Positions 43,170 to 51,188 of a DNA stretch of 64,000 bases are shown here, piece by piece. The stretch covers positions 248,001-312,000 of the forward strand of contig CBDFHC010000004.1 of the NCBI GenBank assembly GCA_965247585.1, written 5' to 3'. A program made the translations under genes and the position numbers. Each line of letters opens with the position of its first letter. The first letter of the stretch is position 1. The notes under the pieces are model-generated. The model saw only the letters and a list, made by a program, of their open reading frames with translations, was not told where the DNA came from and did no database searches. The stretch comes from CBDFHC01 sp965247585. Its GTDB lineage: Bacteria; Chloroflexota; Dehalococcoidia; Lucifugimonadales; GCA-2712585.

Positions 43170-44639
43170 CTAATCAGTTGCGGAGGAATGGCCTTCCAGG
43201 AACTGCCTGACCCGGTGGGTGAGTGGGGCGGAATCGTAAGCGTTGTTGAGAAGGACGGCGTTGCGCTGGGCGTCGCCTTGAAAGAAGCGCTCGTAGAGGA
43301 CTTGCCTTCCGGCGAAGGCGCTGCAGGCGGTGTCCCAGGCCAGGCGAAAGATGCGGACGCGATCTTCGGCGGAGGCGGTATCGGTGGCGAGGTAGCGATG
43401 GATGTCCGGCGCCAAGGGACCGTGGAAGTCGGCCTCGGTGGGTAGGGCCATCAGGCTGCTGGAGCCGAGGAGCTGCAGGACCTCCACCATGCGAGGGTAC
43501 ATGCGCATGAATAGGTTTCGGGCCACCCGGATGGGAATCTCGGCGGGACACATGACGCCCCAGCGGTCGAATTCAGCGTCGGCTTCGGCGGAACGGAGGC
43601 AGGCGCGCATGACCTCCAGATTCTCGGTGAGCTCGGCGAGCATGAGTTGAACGTGGGGGAGCTGTTTGCTGCCGAGGGTCTCGACCATGAGGGTGGCAAG
43701 GCCCAGCACCATTTCGGCCTTGGACACGTTCTTGGTAACCACCTGGTGTCCGGAGTGGACGAACTGCCTGGTAGTGCGGGACATTTCGTTACAGAGAGTA
43801 ACATCGCCCAGGAGGAAGACGCGGTCCCAGGGGACCAGGACGTGATCGAAGAAAACGATGGCGTCCATTTCTTCGAACCGAGATCCAAGGGGGTGGTCAA
43901 AGTTTGATCGGCCCAGGTCCAAGGTCTCACGGCAGAGGAACTTGAGGCCGGGGGCGCCGCAGGGTATGGCGAAGGCAAAGGCGTAGCGGCCCGGGTTCCC
44001 GGCGGCGAGTTGGTGGGTGCCGGCGGGGTAGACGACGATCTCGTCTGCGATGGGACCGAGGGTAGCCAGGATTCTGGCGCCGTGGATGATGATGCCGTCG
44101 CCGGTCTCTTCGGCCACGGAGAGGGCAACATCGGTCTTGTCGTCCAGCAGTCTGGGCTGGGGAGCACGGCTGCGCTGAAGGTTAACCAGGGTATGGGTGA
44201 GGGCCAGGTCGTTCTCCCGGACGAACTCGTAGTAGCGACGGATGTTTTCGGCGAACTGGGGGCGGCTCTCGGCGAAGTAGTCAGAGGCGGCGGCCATGGC
44301 CATGATGCTGACGTTAAGGAAGTCCGGTGTGCGGCCCATCATGCCGAAGCTGGCACGGGCCCAGTGCATCATCATCTGTCGACGCCGGACCAGGTCGTCT
44401 ATGCTGCCTGGGCGGATGAAGGAGAGGCCCACGGGCTGTCCGCTGGAGGGGGAGGTGAAGGTCATTTCCGGGCCCAGGTTGGGGTCTACCTGCATATCAT
44501 AGAGGGCCGCCAGAGAGCGAGCGCCGTTGGCGAGGCCGGGCTCCTGGGTTACGTCTTCAACGCGCCGACCGCCGATATAGACCTCTCGGGGCTGGGCGGA
44601 GAGGCCTTGGATGTACTGTTCTCCGGACCTGGCTGGCAT
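43170..44639 (-). CDS. 4-hydroxyphenylacetate 3-hydroxylase (HpaB) family monooxygenase
   Basis: Large flavin-dependent monooxygenase component that uses FADH2 from a separate reductase to hydroxylate phenolic rings, 489 residues. Landmarks: SGEQYIQGLSAQPREVYIGG at the N-terminus, MGRTPDFLN near 101, RAPQPRLLDDKTDVALSVAEETGDGIIIHGARILATLGP near 168 (substrate and FAD region), FDHPLGSRFEEMDAIVFFDHVLVPWDRVFLLGD near 250. No adjacent HpaC reductase is seen. The two genes upstream on the same strand encode nitroreductase-fold flavoproteins. Confidence 0.92.
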   Translation of the reverse strand: MPARSGEQYIQGLSAQPREVYIGGRRVEDVTQEPGLANGARSLAALYDMQVDPNLGPEMTFTSPSSGQPVGLSFIRPGSIDDLVRRRQMMMHWARASFGMMGRTPDFLNVSIMAMAAASDYFAESRPQFAENIRRYYEFVRENDLALTHTLVNLQRSRAPQPRLLDDKTDVALSVAEETGDGIIIHGARILATLGPIADEIVVYPAGTHQLAAGNPGRYAFAFAIPCGAPGLKFLCRETLDLGRSNFDHPLGSRFEEMDAIVFFDHVLVPWDRVFLLGDVTLCNEMSRTTRQFVHSGHQVVTKNVSKAEMVLGLATLMVETLGSKQLPHVQLMLAELTENLEVMRACLRSAEADAEFDRWGVMCPAEIPIRVARNLFMRMYPRMVEVLQLLGSSSLMALPTEADFHGPLAPDIHRYLATDTASAEDRVRIFRLAWDTACSAFAGRQVLYERFFQGDAQRNAVLLNNAYDSAPLTHRVRQFLEGHSSATD

Positions 44640-44817
44640 GGCTCCCTCCCGGCAGGTGTGGGGCTTTGGGACGAGGTGGCAGGCTAACGCTTTATCCTAC
44701 CAGAATAGGACTGGTGGGTAGGGTGTATTTCTCCTCATGACTGGGGAGTGGCCGCAGCATCTTGGAGACCCCCGTAAGTCCTAAGGGGGCTTTCAGGTTG
44801 GCTGCTGACAACGGTGG

Positions 44818-46398
44818 CTAGGAGGCGGGGTCGGAACGCTTTTGCGCGCCACGCGCCAGGGCATCCAGGACGACGCCGACGCGCGACCTGAAGGGCCGGA
44901 CCCTGTTTCTGTTGGAGGGGACGCCTATAGCGATGACGAACATGCAGCTCTTTCCAGCGGCGTGAGGGGAGAAGAAGCCGGTGACGTCATCGTCGTAGAA
45001 GGTGGTACCGCTGGCGCCGAGGCCAAGGCTGTCGGCGCAGAGGTATAGCCTGCCGCCCACGATGCCCGCCTGAAGCTGAGCGGCCCGGTAGCCTCGATTG
45101 CCGAAACGAGCCAAGAGGCGGTCCAGGTCAGCCATAAGAAATACTACGGCGGCGGCGTCCGCTCCCAACGCCTGCTCAAAGCAGAGGTGCCCGGCCTCCT
45201 GGCGGAAGTCGCCAGCCTTCAGCAGCTCTGGTTTCGAGCGCGGAGGCGGGGGGAAGTGGTATGCGCCAGAAGATAGGCCTTCCACGTTGTTCAGAACCAG
45301 GTACGTTTCCAGCAGGCTGTGGAAGCCGGGACCTAAGAAGTCGGCGGAGATGGCGCTGATGGAGGCGTCCAATATGGCAGTTAAGTGGCCGCTTGAAACC
45401 GGTTGTTGATCAAAGCGGCGTGTGGAGCCGCGACGCCGGATGACATCGCCCAGGCCGGCCGAAGGGCGGGCGGGTGTGGGGCCGGGGAGAGGGGCGGGGG
45501 GGGTTGGGGGAGGAGGCTGGGCGGGGGAGGCGCGCCATAGTTGCACCCGGTCCGGGGAATGGAGGAACGATTCGGTGTGGAGGCGGCGCACTTCGGGATA
45601 AGTGATCTCATCGGTGGCGATGCCGGATGCTTCCGGCATGGAGGGTCCCAAACCGGTCGGCGGGCCGGTGGCAGGTCCGGGGTCCGGGAGACCGGCGGCC
45701 ACCAGACATATGGCGCTTTCCCGAACGCCGTCAACGCCGATCAGCCGGTTAACAGCGGCGTCGACGAAGCCAGTGAGCAATCGAGCAGGAATGCCGACGG
45801 CGGAGGAGGTGGCCAGGAAGTTGGAAAGGATGGCGCCGCAGTCCCAAAAACAGTACCGGTATCCCCTGGCGCGGTACTTCCAGGCGCTACGCCAGAAAAC
45901 GGTGGTGAGGACGAGGATGGCGGGGGGCAATTGAGCCTGGGAGTCCATGGCGGCGGCCCGGGCCAGCAGGGCTCTGAAGTCGCCACGACGCAGCAGGTGC
46001 AAGCGGAATTTGTCCGGCGCGAAGTGGTAGACGCCGGCCCGCAGGCCGGGGAGGTCTCGGCACACCAAGTAGACCTCGGTAGGGTAGAGGGCGCCGGCGG
46101 AGGAGGCGGCGCGGTAGTGGACTTGGCCGGCGGTCGGAAGGTCTCGCTTTCTAATGACGCCGGCGGAGTAGTAGAGAAGCTGTGCCAGGTGCGCAAGGTC
46201 CAGGGACTGGGATACCGGGGAACCGCCGTGGACGGCGGAAAGGGCCGGCGAGTCCGGAGAGGGGAATTCGCTTGGAAGGGATACAGCCTCGGCGCCGGAG
46301 TAGTCTTTGAAGAGGGGCGGCTTAGTGGCCAGGTTGATATAGGAGAGCCTGGTAGCGCTGTGAAAGTCTTTCGCCGCGCCGGTGTTGTGGCTGCTCAA
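44818..46398 (-). CDS. SagB/ThcOx-like double-nitroreductase-domain protein
   Basis: About 526 residues with two nitroreductase-fold halves joined by a Pro-rich linker (roughly 300-335). The first half has RAASSAGALYPTEVYLVCRD, LRAGVYHFAPDKFRLHLLRR, ARGYRYCFWDCGAILSNFLA and VRESAICLVAAG, the SagB-type dehydrogenase pattern (FMN-dependent azoline oxidation in RiPP biosynthesis is known for some). The second begins RRGSTRRFDQQPVSSGHL. No cyclodehydratase or precursor peptide is nearby, so a RiPP role is not supported. The start is uncertain: TTG 46398 is chosen because the frame further upstream overlaps the nitroreductase gene. Confidence 0.8.
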   Translation of the reverse strand: MSSHNTGAAKDFHSATRLSYINLATKPPLFKDYSGAEAVSLPSEFPSPDSPALSAVHGGSPVSQSLDLAHLAQLLYYSAGVIRKRDLPTAGQVHYRAASSAGALYPTEVYLVCRDLPGLRAGVYHFAPDKFRLHLLRRGDFRALLARAAAMDSQAQLPPAILVLTTVFWRSAWKYRARGYRYCFWDCGAILSNFLATSSAVGIPARLLTGFVDAAVNRLIGVDGVRESAICLVAAGLPDPGPATGPPTGLGPSMPEASGIATDEITYPEVRRLHTESFLHSPDRVQLWRASPAQPPPPTPPAPLPGPTPARPSAGLGDVIRRRGSTRRFDQQPVSSGHLTAILDASISAISADFLGPGFHSLLETYLVLNNVEGLSSGAYHFPPPPRSKPELLKAGDFRQEAGHLCFEQALGADAAAVVFLMADLDRLLARFGNRGYRAAQLQAGIVGGRLYLCADSLGLGASGTTFYDDDVTGFFSPHAAGKSCMFVIAIGVPSNRNRVRPFRSRVGVVLDALARGAQKRSDPAS

Positions 46399-46459
46399 AG
46401 GAGTTAGCCCTGCGTCAGAGGATGGGAATACGTCTGCGGGCCGACGCCAAGCATCTGAC

Positions 46460-46984
46460 TCAGATTTCCTGGGTGTAGGGTGCGCCGAACTTTTCGCTGT
46501 GAGCGATCTCTCGTAGCGGTTTGCGGTCCTTTCGGGCACCCTTGATTTCGGGCGGGCGGTAGCCAAAGGGCAAGACGGTGATAAGCTCCATGTGGGGCGG
46601 GATATCCAGGAGCTCTTTGATCTTTCGATTTTGGTCCACGTCCTTAAGGCCGACAAAGCAAGTGCCCAGGCCGAGGTCCCAAGCTGCCAACTCCATCTGC
46701 TGAATGGCCCGACCAGCATCCACCCCCGGCCGCTCGGCCTTGTCCATTACCACGGCTATGGCCAGGGGCGCACCGGAGATGAATCGACCGCTGGTGGCGA
46801 TCTGACCTATCTGCTGGAGAATGGAGCGTTCCCTGACGACGACAAAGTGCCACGGCTGAAGGTTGCGGGAGCTGGGCGCCCAACGGGCCGCCTGAAGGAG
46901 GTCTGTTACCACGGCATTGGGCACCGGGTCGGGCAGAAAGGTCCTTACGGTAAGCCGAGTCCGCAAGCAGGTCATGACATCCAT
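46460..46984 (-). CDS. nitroreductase family protein
   Basis: FMN-dependent NAD(P)H oxidoreductase, 174 residues. CLRTRLTVRTFLPDPVPNAV, AARWAPSSRNLQPWHFVVVR near 35 (flavin/substrate loop), GRAIQQMELAAWDLGLGTCFVG near 92 and PPHMELITVLPFGYRP near 130 are standard. It may reduce nitro compounds, quinones or enones. ATG 46984 has GAGGG six bases upstream. It ends about 60 bases before the presumed SagB-like start on the same strand; the two form a pair of nitroreductase-fold genes. Confidence 0.9.
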   Translation of the reverse strand: MDVMTCLRTRLTVRTFLPDPVPNAVVTDLLQAARWAPSSRNLQPWHFVVVRERSILQQIGQIATSGRFISGAPLAIAVVMDKAERPGVDAGRAIQQMELAAWDLGLGTCFVGLKDVDQNRKIKELLDIPPHMELITVLPFGYRPPEIKGARKDRKPLREIAHSEKFGAPYTQEI

Positions 46985-47220
46985 AGAATTCCCTCTTGCC
47001 GAGGAGTAGAAGCGGTGGCCGGAATGATGCCTAGTCTGGGGCACCATAGTAACCGGGGGCCTGGAGAGCCGCAACACTCAGAAGCCCAGGGCCCAGGGCG
47101 CGGGAGACGGGAAAGGCCCAGGGTATTAGAATTGGGGCGTGCTGAAGCCGGTCTCGGGGCGAGGCCAGGCTAGTTCAGGGCGTCCACGGGCCGTGGCGCA
47201 GCCAAAGTGAGGAGGCAAGA

Positions 47221-48354
47221 ATGGTCAAGAAAAATCGCAGCATCATTGCCAACGTGGAACGGCTGCACCAGCTGATGGACAGGGACGGCTATGAAGGGCT
47301 GGTGCTCCGGTCCGGAAAGAACTTTACCTATCTGGCGGGGTTCGCTTACCCGGGCACATTGGCGAGGCACCTGGATTTCCCGGACTCGCCAAGGGAGGTG
47401 CTGCTGGTCTACCCGCGGACCGGGGAGCCGGTGATGGTGCTAAACGAGTTTTCAGCGCCGCTAGCCCGAAGGGACTCGTGGCTGGAGCGGATTGAGGTGT
47501 ACGACGGCTACGCGGAATCGCCTCTAGCCAAGACGGCGGGCGTGCTGAAGGCCATGGGGCTTGAGTGTTCGAGGCTTGGATTCGAAAAGTCTTACGTGAG
47601 CGCGGAGAGATGGGAGGAGATTGGCAGGCTGCTGCCGAATGCGGACGTTCGGGATTGTACACTATTGATGGACGAGACGCGGTGGGTAAAGACCGCAGGC
47701 GAGGTGGAGCTTCTGGTTGAGGCGGCGGCCCTGCTGGACGAGGCGTACCTGGAGGTGTTCTCGGGGGTGCGGGAAGGGGACACGGAGCGTGAGGTGCATG
47801 GCCGCATTTTGGAGAGCTGCATACGGCGAAAGGCGGGGTGGGCCCATGGAATTTTAAACTCCAGCCGCAATCCGGTGGCGTACGGGGGCGAAGGCGACAT
47901 GGTGTTCCAGAAGGGGGACATCATCCGAAACGATTACGTTGCGTATCTGCACGGGTACCCGGGGCACCAATCACGCACGGTGGTGCTGGGCGAACCCACG
48001 TCTGAGCAGAGGGCGACCTACGATACGGTGCGCGACATTTACCGGGGCACCATTGAGCAGTGTCAGCCGGGGGCACGGGCGTCCGATGTCTACCAGTTCG
48101 CGGCGAAGGCGTTCCAGAGCCACGGGTTTCACAGCCCACTTTCGCTGGTGGGGCACGGGGTGGGGGCATGGTGGCATCAGCAGGAGCCGTACATTGTGGC
48201 GTCCAGCGACCGGGTGCTGGAGGAGGGGATGGTGCTGGCGCTGGAGCCCCACGTGGGTTACTGGCACCTGCAGGACATGGTCTTGGTGAAAGCGGGTGGG
48301 CCGAGGCTGCTTTCCACGCGGTTCAACACGGACGAGATGTTTGTAGCGGGATAA
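47221..48354 (+). CDS. M24 (creatinase/aminopeptidase P-like) protein with altered metal site
   Basis: Pita-bread fold protein of 377 residues with creatinase N-terminal domain (1-150) and M24 domain. Of the five usual metal ligands, D238, H312 (VGHGVG) and E342 (LEPH) remain. The second Asp position reads GHQSRT (~249) and the final Glu reads LQDMVLV (~351). Loss of two ligands suggests a non-metallo, creatinase-like C-N hydrolase and not a Xaa-Pro peptidase. GTG-free ATG 47221 start; AGGAGG-type GAGGCAAG precedes it. Confidence 0.85.
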   Translation: MVKKNRSIIANVERLHQLMDRDGYEGLVLRSGKNFTYLAGFAYPGTLARHLDFPDSPREVLLVYPRTGEPVMVLNEFSAPLARRDSWLERIEVYDGYAESPLAKTAGVLKAMGLECSRLGFEKSYVSAERWEEIGRLLPNADVRDCTLLMDETRWVKTAGEVELLVEAAALLDEAYLEVFSGVREGDTEREVHGRILESCIRRKAGWAHGILNSSRNPVAYGGEGDMVFQKGDIIRNDYVAYLHGYPGHQSRTVVLGEPTSEQRATYDTVRDIYRGTIEQCQPGARASDVYQFAAKAFQSHGFHSPLSLVGHGVGAWWHQQEPYIVASSDRVLEEGMVLALEPHVGYWHLQDMVLVKAGGPRLLSTRFNTDEMFVAG

Positions 48355-48477
48355 TATGTGATGTTTCCATGGGCATAGAGGCCCCACCTGGGATGGAATA
48401 TCCGGGCTGGTAGTACCCGCCGGCCCGGCTAATTGACCACCTCGGCGCCAACCAGCTAAGGAGAAGCGTTAGCCGCT

Positions 48478-48665
48478 CCTAAGGGTTGCAAATCGAATGT
48501 TGGTGGATCCCACCCACCCGCCCCAGAGGGTTTTTGAACGTTTTTCTGAGGGACACCCTCAGACTCCCGCCAGAGAGGGTGCGTCCTCTCTGGACTCTCC
48601 CTTGCAGGGCGTCTTTCAAAGGCGATGTTTCTATTTTCGAGGCAATCGCCCGTTCCAACTACCCA
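48478..48665 (+). repeat. FamA repeat, full-length copy with replaced H2
   Basis: H0 GGTGG-ATC-CCACC near 48500; CAGAGGGTTTTTG; H1 at 48546-48562; H2 here is CCAGAGAGG-GTGCGT-CCTCTCTGG at 48570-48593, a perfect 9-bp stem of quite different sequence; tail CTCTCCCTTGCAGGGCGTCT and ATTTTCGAGGCAATCG. Confidence 0.9.
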
Positions 48666-48916
48666 GCCAGATCGCAGACCGAGGCCAGGTCCAGTCCCCA
48701 AAATGCCCACGATCCCGGCGGGGCAAGTCCGGGAGCAGCAACCGGTGACCTTCCTACCTGCTTAATCTGAAGCGGCGCCCGGTTAGCTGCAAGGCCGGAG
48801 ACTCAATACCCTCACGCTCACGCGCCGACGAGTTCTGGCGATTGTGAGAGGTGCGAGTATCAATACTATTAAGTGCCACGCTAGGGCAAGTAGGATTAGT
48901 GCACATTCTTACGTTA

Positions 48917-48930
48917 GTGAAACGTTTCAC
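48917..48930. promoter_or_regulatory. LacI-family-type operator (GTGAAACGTTTCAC)
   Basis: Perfect 14-bp palindrome with the central GAAACGTTTC typical of LacI/GalR-family operators. It lies in the longest gene-free stretch of the window (48355-49194), which is otherwise AT-rich, 45 bases upstream of a -35 box. No LacI-type regulator gene is in the window. Confidence 0.6.
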
Positions 48931-48974
48931 ATATATAGTATTCCATTTCACAAATGTAACTCGTAAGTCTAGGG

Positions 48975-49003
48975 TTGACACTGAGCAGGACGTATGCTAG
49001 CGT
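48975..49003 (+). promoter_or_regulatory. sigma-70-type promoter for the ABC substrate-binding gene
   Basis: TTGACA at 48975-48980, a 17-base spacer, and TAGCGT at 48998-49003 (a weak -10). It would give a leader of nearly 190 bases before ATG 49195. The perfect -35 and the upstream operator support it; the -10 is the weak point. Confidence 0.5.
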
Positions 49004-49194
49004 CTCGCCATTCCCAGGGGCCGCAGGCAACCAGGTTAGTAGGTGCTGCAATAAGGACGGCACTTATAGAAATGCCATGATCGCCCAGTTGCCGGTGGTT
49101 TTGATTACGCCGACCCGATGTGACTGACCCGGGAGGCTCGCCGGGCCTAAAGATAGATACGGTAGCCCTAAGTCAGATTGGAGGAGGCGGGACC

Positions 49195-51003
49195 ATGAAG
49201 CGAATTCTGCCCCGATGGCGAACGATAGGGCTCTTGGCCGCGGCCATCACGTTCATGTTGGTGATAGTGGCGTGCGGCGATGAAGTGACGCCGACGCCCA
49301 CGGCAACAACAGCGGCGGCGGCACCGGCGGCCACCACGGCGCCGGCTGCCACAGCAACGGCGACGAAGGCCGCAGCAGCGGCAGCGGGGGCCAGGGCCAC
49401 CCCCACCCCAACGTCGGCGGCGCGATTAGGCGCCAGTGCGGGAGCGACGCCGACCCCGACGCCGACTCTGGCAGTGAGCAAAAAGCCGGTGGAGGCGATA
49501 CTAAAGGTGGCAATGGTGCCGCCGGGACAGCAGACGACGGTGCACTACAGGACGTTCCAGAGCTCCGGCGGCCTGCTCCGCAACGTGTATGACTACCTCA
49601 TAGGGGTGGACCGGTTTACGGGCGCCTACATACCCGCTTTGGCGACGGAGTGGTCCGTGACCAACAATGCCAAGGACTGGAACTTCAAGCTACGGGACGA
49701 CGCGGTGTTCCACGACGGGACCCCCTTCCAGGCTAAGGACGTCCGAGGCAGCTGGATAATCGACAACGAGGTAGCGACGCAAAGTCAGTCGGCGGCGATT
49801 TACTCGAACAAGGTTGGGTCGGCCGACAACATTGAGCTTGTGAATGATAACGAGGTCACCTTCCACCTGGTGGAGCCTTGGCTGGCCCTAGACTTCTACT
49901 ACTCGTATGAGTACACGGCGACGATGTACAACTGGGACTACTGGCAAGAGGCAGGAGAGGAGGAGTACATCAGCAAACCTGTGGGTACGGGTCCTTTCAC
50001 CTTTGTTCAGCTACGGGCGAACGAATTCATCGAATTCGAGCGGTTTGACGACCATTGGGGCCATAAGGCGGAATTCGAGGGAGTGAAGATCTTCTTCGTC
50101 CCGGAGGACGCAACCCGGGCGGCGATGTTGCTGACGGATGAGGCGTATATGGCGGATGTGCCGGAGTTGCTGATGTCGACTTTGGAGCAAGGGGGAATGA
50201 GCCGGGCCGTGAGCACGCTGCCAGGATTCAGCGTGTTCTACATCACGGGAGGGCAGTACTATCCGGATACGGAGCACTACGATCCCAACGACCCGCTGGC
50301 CAAACTGAACGTGCGTGCCGCCATAAACCACGCGATAAACCGGGAGCAATTGCTGAACACCTACTTCCCCGGCCGGGGTTTCCTGCAAACCACGCACGGT
50401 CTGAGGCCCTGGATAGACCCATACGATGAAAATTACTTTAAACCTTACGAGTACGATCCTGACAAGTCGCGCCAGTTGCTGGCGGACGAAGGGTACACAC
50501 CTGGGTCGATGCCTGACATAAAGATCCTCATTAGCCTGAACATGTCCGGGGTGCCGGAGCTGCCGGACATATCGGAGGCGGTGGGGTCGATGCTGCAACA
50601 GGTCGGGATAAACGTAAGCTTCCAGACGGCGGAGTACGGGGCGACCCAAAAGATGCTGTGGGCATACGACCTGCACGGGACATTGATGGCGATGCGCTAC
50701 TCTGCCACACCGCCCGACCTGATCTGGGAGTCCGGAATGGAGGAAGGACGGTGGATGATCCGCCTAGACCGGGCCCTACAGGCCAAAATGTTGGAATGGA
50801 CAGTAGAAACGGACCCAGCGAAAAAGAGTGAACTGGAACTGTTCTGGGGTAAGCACACGTACGACGAATACGCCATTGTCCCGCTGTTCTGGCTGCAGCC
50901 GTTTTCTGCAATAAACCCGAACGTGATAGCGGACTACACGGCGCACACGCTGCACATGGGGCCGGTAAGGTACCTGGAGTTCGCGGTGCCGGTGTACGAA
51001 TAG
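49195..51003 (+). CDS. ABC transporter substrate-binding lipoprotein (peptide/nickel family)
   Basis: 602-residue SBP_bac_5 protein anchored outside the membrane. Lipoprotein signal with LVIVAC (Cys27), then a long Ala/Thr/Pro linker to about residue 90. The mature domain has LATEWSVTNNAKDWNFKLRD, DAVFHDGTPFQAKDVRGSW near 180, GTGPFTFVQL near 268, and VRAAINHAINREQLLNTYF near 375, the family landmarks. The substrate is a peptide, opine or similar. ATG 49195 follows GGAGGAGGCGGG. No permease or ATPase genes adjoin it, so it works with transporters encoded elsewhere. A strong terminator follows. Confidence 0.92.
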   Translation: MKRILPRWRTIGLLAAAITFMLVIVACGDEVTPTPTATTAAAAPAATTAPAATATATKAAAAAAGARATPTPTSAARLGASAGATPTPTPTLAVSKKPVEAILKVAMVPPGQQTTVHYRTFQSSGGLLRNVYDYLIGVDRFTGAYIPALATEWSVTNNAKDWNFKLRDDAVFHDGTPFQAKDVRGSWIIDNEVATQSQSAAIYSNKVGSADNIELVNDNEVTFHLVEPWLALDFYYSYEYTATMYNWDYWQEAGEEEYISKPVGTGPFTFVQLRANEFIEFERFDDHWGHKAEFEGVKIFFVPEDATRAAMLLTDEAYMADVPELLMSTLEQGGMSRAVSTLPGFSVFYITGGQYYPDTEHYDPNDPLAKLNVRAAINHAINREQLLNTYFPGRGFLQTTHGLRPWIDPYDENYFKPYEYDPDKSRQLLADEGYTPGSMPDIKILISLNMSGVPELPDISEAVGSMLQQVGINVSFQTAEYGATQKMLWAYDLHGTLMAMRYSATPPDLIWESGMEEGRWMIRLDRALQAKMLEWTVETDPAKKSELELFWGKHTYDEYAIVPLFWLQPFSAINPNVIADYTAHTLHMGPVRYLEFAVPVYE

Positions 51004-51028
51004 GCAACAATAAGATGGTAAGCTAATG

Positions 51029-51063
51029 GAGGAGCCCCGGCCGGCCGGGGCTCCTCTCTTTTT
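51029..51063 (+). terminator. rho-independent terminator of the SBP gene
   Basis: Perfect 28-base palindrome (51029-51056, 14-bp arms GAGGAGCCCCGGCC) followed by TCTTTTT, starting 26 bases after the SBP stop. Confidence 0.92.
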
Positions 51064-51104
51064 ATGTGTTGGGGGTGGGGAATAAGGTTTATTGGAGTTC
51101 ATTT

Positions 51105-51183
51105 TCTGAGGGGCATTCCTTCGAATCCGCCATGCTGACGAGTATCGCCACTACGAAGGACTGAAAGTCCCAGATTGGTGACG
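51105..51183 (+). repeat. rearranged FamA copy (broken H1 plus leader)
   Basis: TTCTGAGGGGCATTCCTTCG is a broken H1. It is followed, not preceded, by a leader: GAGTATCGCCACTACGAAGG, ACTGAAAGTC. Module order is therefore altered here. Confidence 0.7.
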
Positions 51184-51188
51184 GGTAA

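Noticed and set aside
44766..44792. Terminator between the SagB-like and HpaB genes
   Set aside because: CCCCC and GGGGG arms are only 5 bp with an 11-base loop and no T-run on the transcribed strand; too weak to call.
44818..46398. RiPP (azoline peptide) biosynthetic cluster
   Set aside because: Only a SagB-like protein and a nitroreductase are present; no YcaO/SagC, leader peptide or exporter beside them. The DrrAB-like exporter is 7 kb away and separated by unrelated genes.
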